From: Collinsella sp.
GTDB taxonomy: Bacteria > Actinomycetota > Coriobacteriia > Coriobacteriales > Coriobacteriaceae
DNA length: 6,788 bases
Direction of reading: 5' to 3'
NCBI GenBank assembly: GCA_018382295.1
Contig: JAGZQF010000050.1
Coordinates: forward strand, 1-6,788
Part shown: one piece after another, positions 5,150-6,788 of the stretch
Layout of the letters: every line of letters starts with the position of its first letter
Position numbering within the stretch: position 1 is the stretch's first letter
Position numbers and translations under genes: made by a program
Notes under the pieces: model-generated
Database searches by the model: none
Seen by the model: the letters and a program-made list of their open reading frames with translations, nothing else
Told to the model about the DNA's origin: nothing

Positions 5150-6568
5150 ATGGCCCTCATCACTTCGTACCACGTCCCCGGCCTTTACGTCGAGGACCAC
5201 AGCATCGACGTCCCCCTTGACTGGCGCGGCCTGGAGCCGATGCTCCTGGCCGTCGGCAGCACCATGCGCCGCGGCGCCATGCCGGCACCAATCGCCGGCG
5301 CGCCCGAGAGCATCAAGCTCTTCTACCGCGTGGTTTGCGCGCCCGACCGCATCAACGACGATCTGCCGCTGCTCCTGTTTTTGCAGGGCGGCCCCGGCGG
5401 CGAGAGCCCGCGTCCGCTGTCGCCCACAAGCGACGGCTGGATCGAGGAGGCCGTCAAGCACTTCCGCGTGGTCCTTCCCGACCAGCGCGGCACCGGACGC
5501 AGTTGCTGCGTGGACGGGCGCACGATTGCCGCACTGGGCGAGCGCGCGACGGCGGCCGGCTCCGATGCCGCACGCTCGCAGGCTGACTTCCTCAAGCGCC
5601 ACCTCGCCAGCTCCATCGTGCGCGATTTTGAGTACCTGCGCCTGGTGGGCTTTGGCGGCAAGCCCTGGGTCACACTCGGGCAGAGCTACGGCGGCTTTTT
5701 GACGTTGAGCTATCTGTCGCTCTTCCCCGAAGGCGTGGCGGCGAGCTTTACCTGCGGCGGCATTCCACATGTGCCAGCGAGCGCAAGCGAGGTCTACGCG
5801 CACACCTTCCCGCGCATGGCGGCCAAGACTCAGCAGTATTACGACCGCTACCCCGCCGACGTCGAGCGCGTGGCGGCACTGGCCGATGCGCTCGAGGCCC
5901 AGAAGCCCGTGCTGCCCGACGGCTCACCGATGACGGTCGAGCGCCTACAGCTCATGGGCAGCGACTTTGGTATGAAGCCGAGCTTTGAGCGCATGCATTG
6001 GATTGTCGATCACGCTTTTGCCGACGGCGACGGCACGCTGGCCTGCGGCGCCTCGGTATCTGACAGCTTTTTGATGCGCGCCTTCGAGCGCACCAACACG
6101 CGTACAAACCCGCTGTACTGGACACTGCAGGAGTTCATCTACGCCGACGGCGACACTATGCCCATTGGTTGGGCCGCGGCCGAAGAGAAGGCACACCGCG
6201 CCGAGTTCGACACCCTCGCGCGCCCGCTCATGTTTACCGGCGAGGCAATGTTCCCGTGGATGTTCGAGCAGATGCCCGAGCTCAAGCCCTTCAAACCCGC
6301 CATGGACCTGCTGATGGAAGACACCAGCTGGGACAAGATCTACGACCCGCAGCGACTGGCGTGCAACGAGGTGCCGCTCCAGGCCGCGGTGTATTTCGAC
6401 GACATGTACGTCGATTCGGGCTTGCAGCTCGATACGCTCAGCCGCGTGGGCAACTCGCATGCCTGGGTGACTAACGAGTTCGAGCACGATGGCCTGCACG
6501 GCAGCGTGGTGTTCAAGCACCTCTTCAACGAAGCCCTCAACCGAGGAGACCTGCGCCAGATCTTCTAG
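5150..6568 (+). CDS. S33-type alpha/beta hydrolase, prolyl-aminopeptidase-like
   Basis: Probably a cytoplasmic serine peptidase that removes N-terminal residues, classically proline, from peptides; substrate specificity cannot be read from sequence. Peptidase family S33 landmarks occur in order: an N-terminal VPGLYVEDHSIDVPLDW segment (9-25), the oxyanion-hole motif LQGGPGG (78-84), DQRGTGRS (111-118), the nucleophile elbow GQSYGG with Ser179, a likely catalytic acid in YFDDMYVD (Asp417 or Asp418), and the histidine in NEFEHDGLHG (probably His446). No signal peptide or membrane segment is seen. At 472 residues it is longer than simple proline iminopeptidases (about 300-320) and resembles the larger actinobacterial form. 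About 30 extra residues separate VPLDW from IKLFYR. The ATG at 5150 is chosen over in-frame upstream ATGs at 5069 and 5087 because a TAGAAT -10 box lies downstream of those, and GGAAG precedes 5150. It is divergent from proA. No terminator is visible after it; a half repeat and an IS110-family element follow directly. Confidence 0.82.
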   Translation: MALITSYHVPGLYVEDHSIDVPLDWRGLEPMLLAVGSTMRRGAMPAPIAGAPESIKLFYRVVCAPDRINDDLPLLLFLQGGPGGESPRPLSPTSDGWIEEAVKHFRVVLPDQRGTGRSCCVDGRTIAALGERATAAGSDAARSQADFLKRHLASSIVRDFEYLRLVGFGGKPWVTLGQSYGGFLTLSYLSLFPEGVAASFTCGGIPHVPASASEVYAHTFPRMAAKTQQYYDRYPADVERVAALADALEAQKPVLPDGSPMTVERLQLMGSDFGMKPSFERMHWIVDHAFADGDGTLACGASVSDSFLMRAFERTNTRTNPLYWTLQEFIYADGDTMPIGWAAAEEKAHRAEFDTLARPLMFTGEAMFPWMFEQMPELKPFKPAMDLLMEDTSWDKIYDPQRLACNEVPLQAAVYFDDMYVDSGLQLDTLSRVGNSHAWVTNEFEHDGLHGSVVFKHLFNEALNRGDLRQIF

Positions 6569-6583
6569 CAAAGGAGTGTCCCC
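6569..6583 (-). repeat. One-armed relative of the REP-like repeat, apparently cut
   Basis: CAAAGG then AGTGTCC then CC on the + strand parallels the - strand reading of the other copies, CAAAGG-loop-CCTTTG, with a 7-base rather than 9-base loop. The second arm should continue TTTG but instead reads ACCTG, so the hairpin is broken after the fourth C (6583). The break falls where the IS110-family element seems to begin. Divergence in the loop makes membership of the family an inference. Confidence 0.4.
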
Positions 6584-6624
6584 ACCTGCCGGCACAGACG
6601 ATATGAGCAGGACATAAAAACATT

Positions 6625-6720
6625 GAGAGCCCCTGCTGCATGAAAGACCGCGGATTAGGCCGACAATGGTGAGTGTCTAATTCAGCCGCGGCGGCCACGC
6701 CGCATTCATGGAAGGGGCTC
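6625..6720 (+). ncRNA. Candidate IS110 bridge RNA region (structured non-coding end)
   Basis: An outer stem pairs GAGCCCC (6627-6633) with GGGGCTC (6714-6720) and, after a small internal loop, CATGAA (6639-6644) with TTCATG (6705-6710). Inside, CCGCGG plus ATTAG (6648-6658) pairs with CTAAT (6677-6681) and CCGCGG (6686-6691) across a four-base bulge, enclosing an 18-base loop. A competing hairpin GCGGCG-GCCA-CGCCGC lies at 6688-6703. IS110-group elements are known to encode a bridge RNA in the non-coding end before the recombinase, with loops that pair to target and donor DNA. This one is shorter than the roughly 177-nt IS621 example, and elements of the IS1111 group carry theirs downstream instead, so the assignment is tentative. 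True RNA ends are unknown. Confidence 0.4.
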
Positions 6721-6722
6721 CC

Positions 6723-6788
6723 ATGCTCGATACTACCACCTTCATCGGCCTCGACGTCCACGCCCGCTCGATAAAGGCCGTCTCCCTC
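6723..6788 (+). CDS. IS110-family transposase (DEDD recombinase), N-terminal fragment cut by window edge
   Basis: Only 22 codons are in the window, reading MLDTTTFIGLDVHARSIKAV followed by SL. The FIGLDVHARSIKA segment is the characteristic start of the IS110-family RuvC-like domain; Asp11 would be the first acidic residue of the DEDD metal-binding tetrad. AAGGGG (6712-6717) lies five bases before the ATG and is a good ribosome binding site, but it overlaps the right arm of the outer stem (6714-6720), so folding could hide it. The rest of the domain, and the C-terminal domain with the catalytic serine found in this family, lie beyond the window. Whether the gene is intact cannot be judged. 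Confidence 0.8.
   Translation, partial: MLDTTTFIGLDVHARSIKAVSL

Larger units (their letters stand above)
6584..6788 (+). mobile_element. Left end of an IS110-family insertion sequence (partial)
   Basis: The transposase start at 6723 identifies the element, which runs out of the window. The left boundary is not certain. I place it at about 6584 because the repeat-like sequence 6569-6583 stops abruptly there; anywhere from 6569 to about 6625 is possible. IS110-family elements normally lack long terminal inverted repeats and make no target duplication, so no such marks are expected. The 139 bp upstream of the transposase are structured (see the ncRNA entry). Confidence 0.6.

Noticed and set aside
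3622..5220. 532-codon open frame on the + strand opposite proA
   Set aside because: Same cause: it is antisense to proA, runs through the bidirectional terminator, and shows no family features.
4952..5803. 283-codon open frame on the - strand across the proA-peptidase promoter region
   Set aside because: It overlaps both proA and the S33 gene in the wrong frame, crosses their divergent promoters, and is rich in Arg, Ala and His as shadow frames are here.

Overview
The window reads as part of the chromosome of a fairly high-GC Gram-positive bacterium, most likely Collinsella or a close relative (Coriobacteriia, Actinomycetota). This is inferred from G/C-rich third codon positions, AGGAGG-type ribosome binding sites, a CarD-family RNA-polymerase regulator, and hairpin repeats with a GGGGACAGGCACC core that I recall from genomes of this group. 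No database search was possible, so the genus is a judgement.

Layout, left to right. 1-293 is non-coding, with one possible + strand terminator (87-114) and the argS terminator (216-248). 294-2147 (-) is argS, complete at 617 codons. 2148-2489 is a 342-bp divergent regulatory region with two short inverted repeats and candidate promoters. 2490-2975 (+) is a CarD-family regulator ended by a hairpin terminator (2989-3029). 3084-3683 (+) is an HD-superfamily hydrolase. 3751-5037 (-) is proA, convergent with the HD gene. The 67 bp between them, plus both stop codons, form one almost entirely palindromic bidirectional terminator (3679-3755). 5150-6568 (+) is an S33-type alpha/beta hydrolase resembling prolyl aminopeptidase, divergent from proA. 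6569-6788 holds the left end of an IS110-family element, of which the first 22 codons of the transposase are in the window.

Functionally this is mostly housekeeping: arginine tRNA charging, transcription control, the second step of proline synthesis, and a peptidase that may release N-terminal proline. ProA and the peptidase share a divergent promoter region, so a proline theme is possible; proB is not next to proA.

The unusual material is between genes. Two hairpin repeats have an identical core and differ by a paired (compensatory) base change; one has grown into a 34-bp perfect inverted repeat that contains the stop codons of both convergent genes. A third, related but one-armed repeat lies directly after the peptidase gene, exactly where the IS110 element appears to start. 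The 139 bp between that half repeat and the transposase start can fold into nested stems and is a candidate bridge RNA; one of its loops shares the 7-mer GAGTGTC with the half repeat. Together these suggest a bridge-RNA-guided element that inserts into a REP-like repeat.
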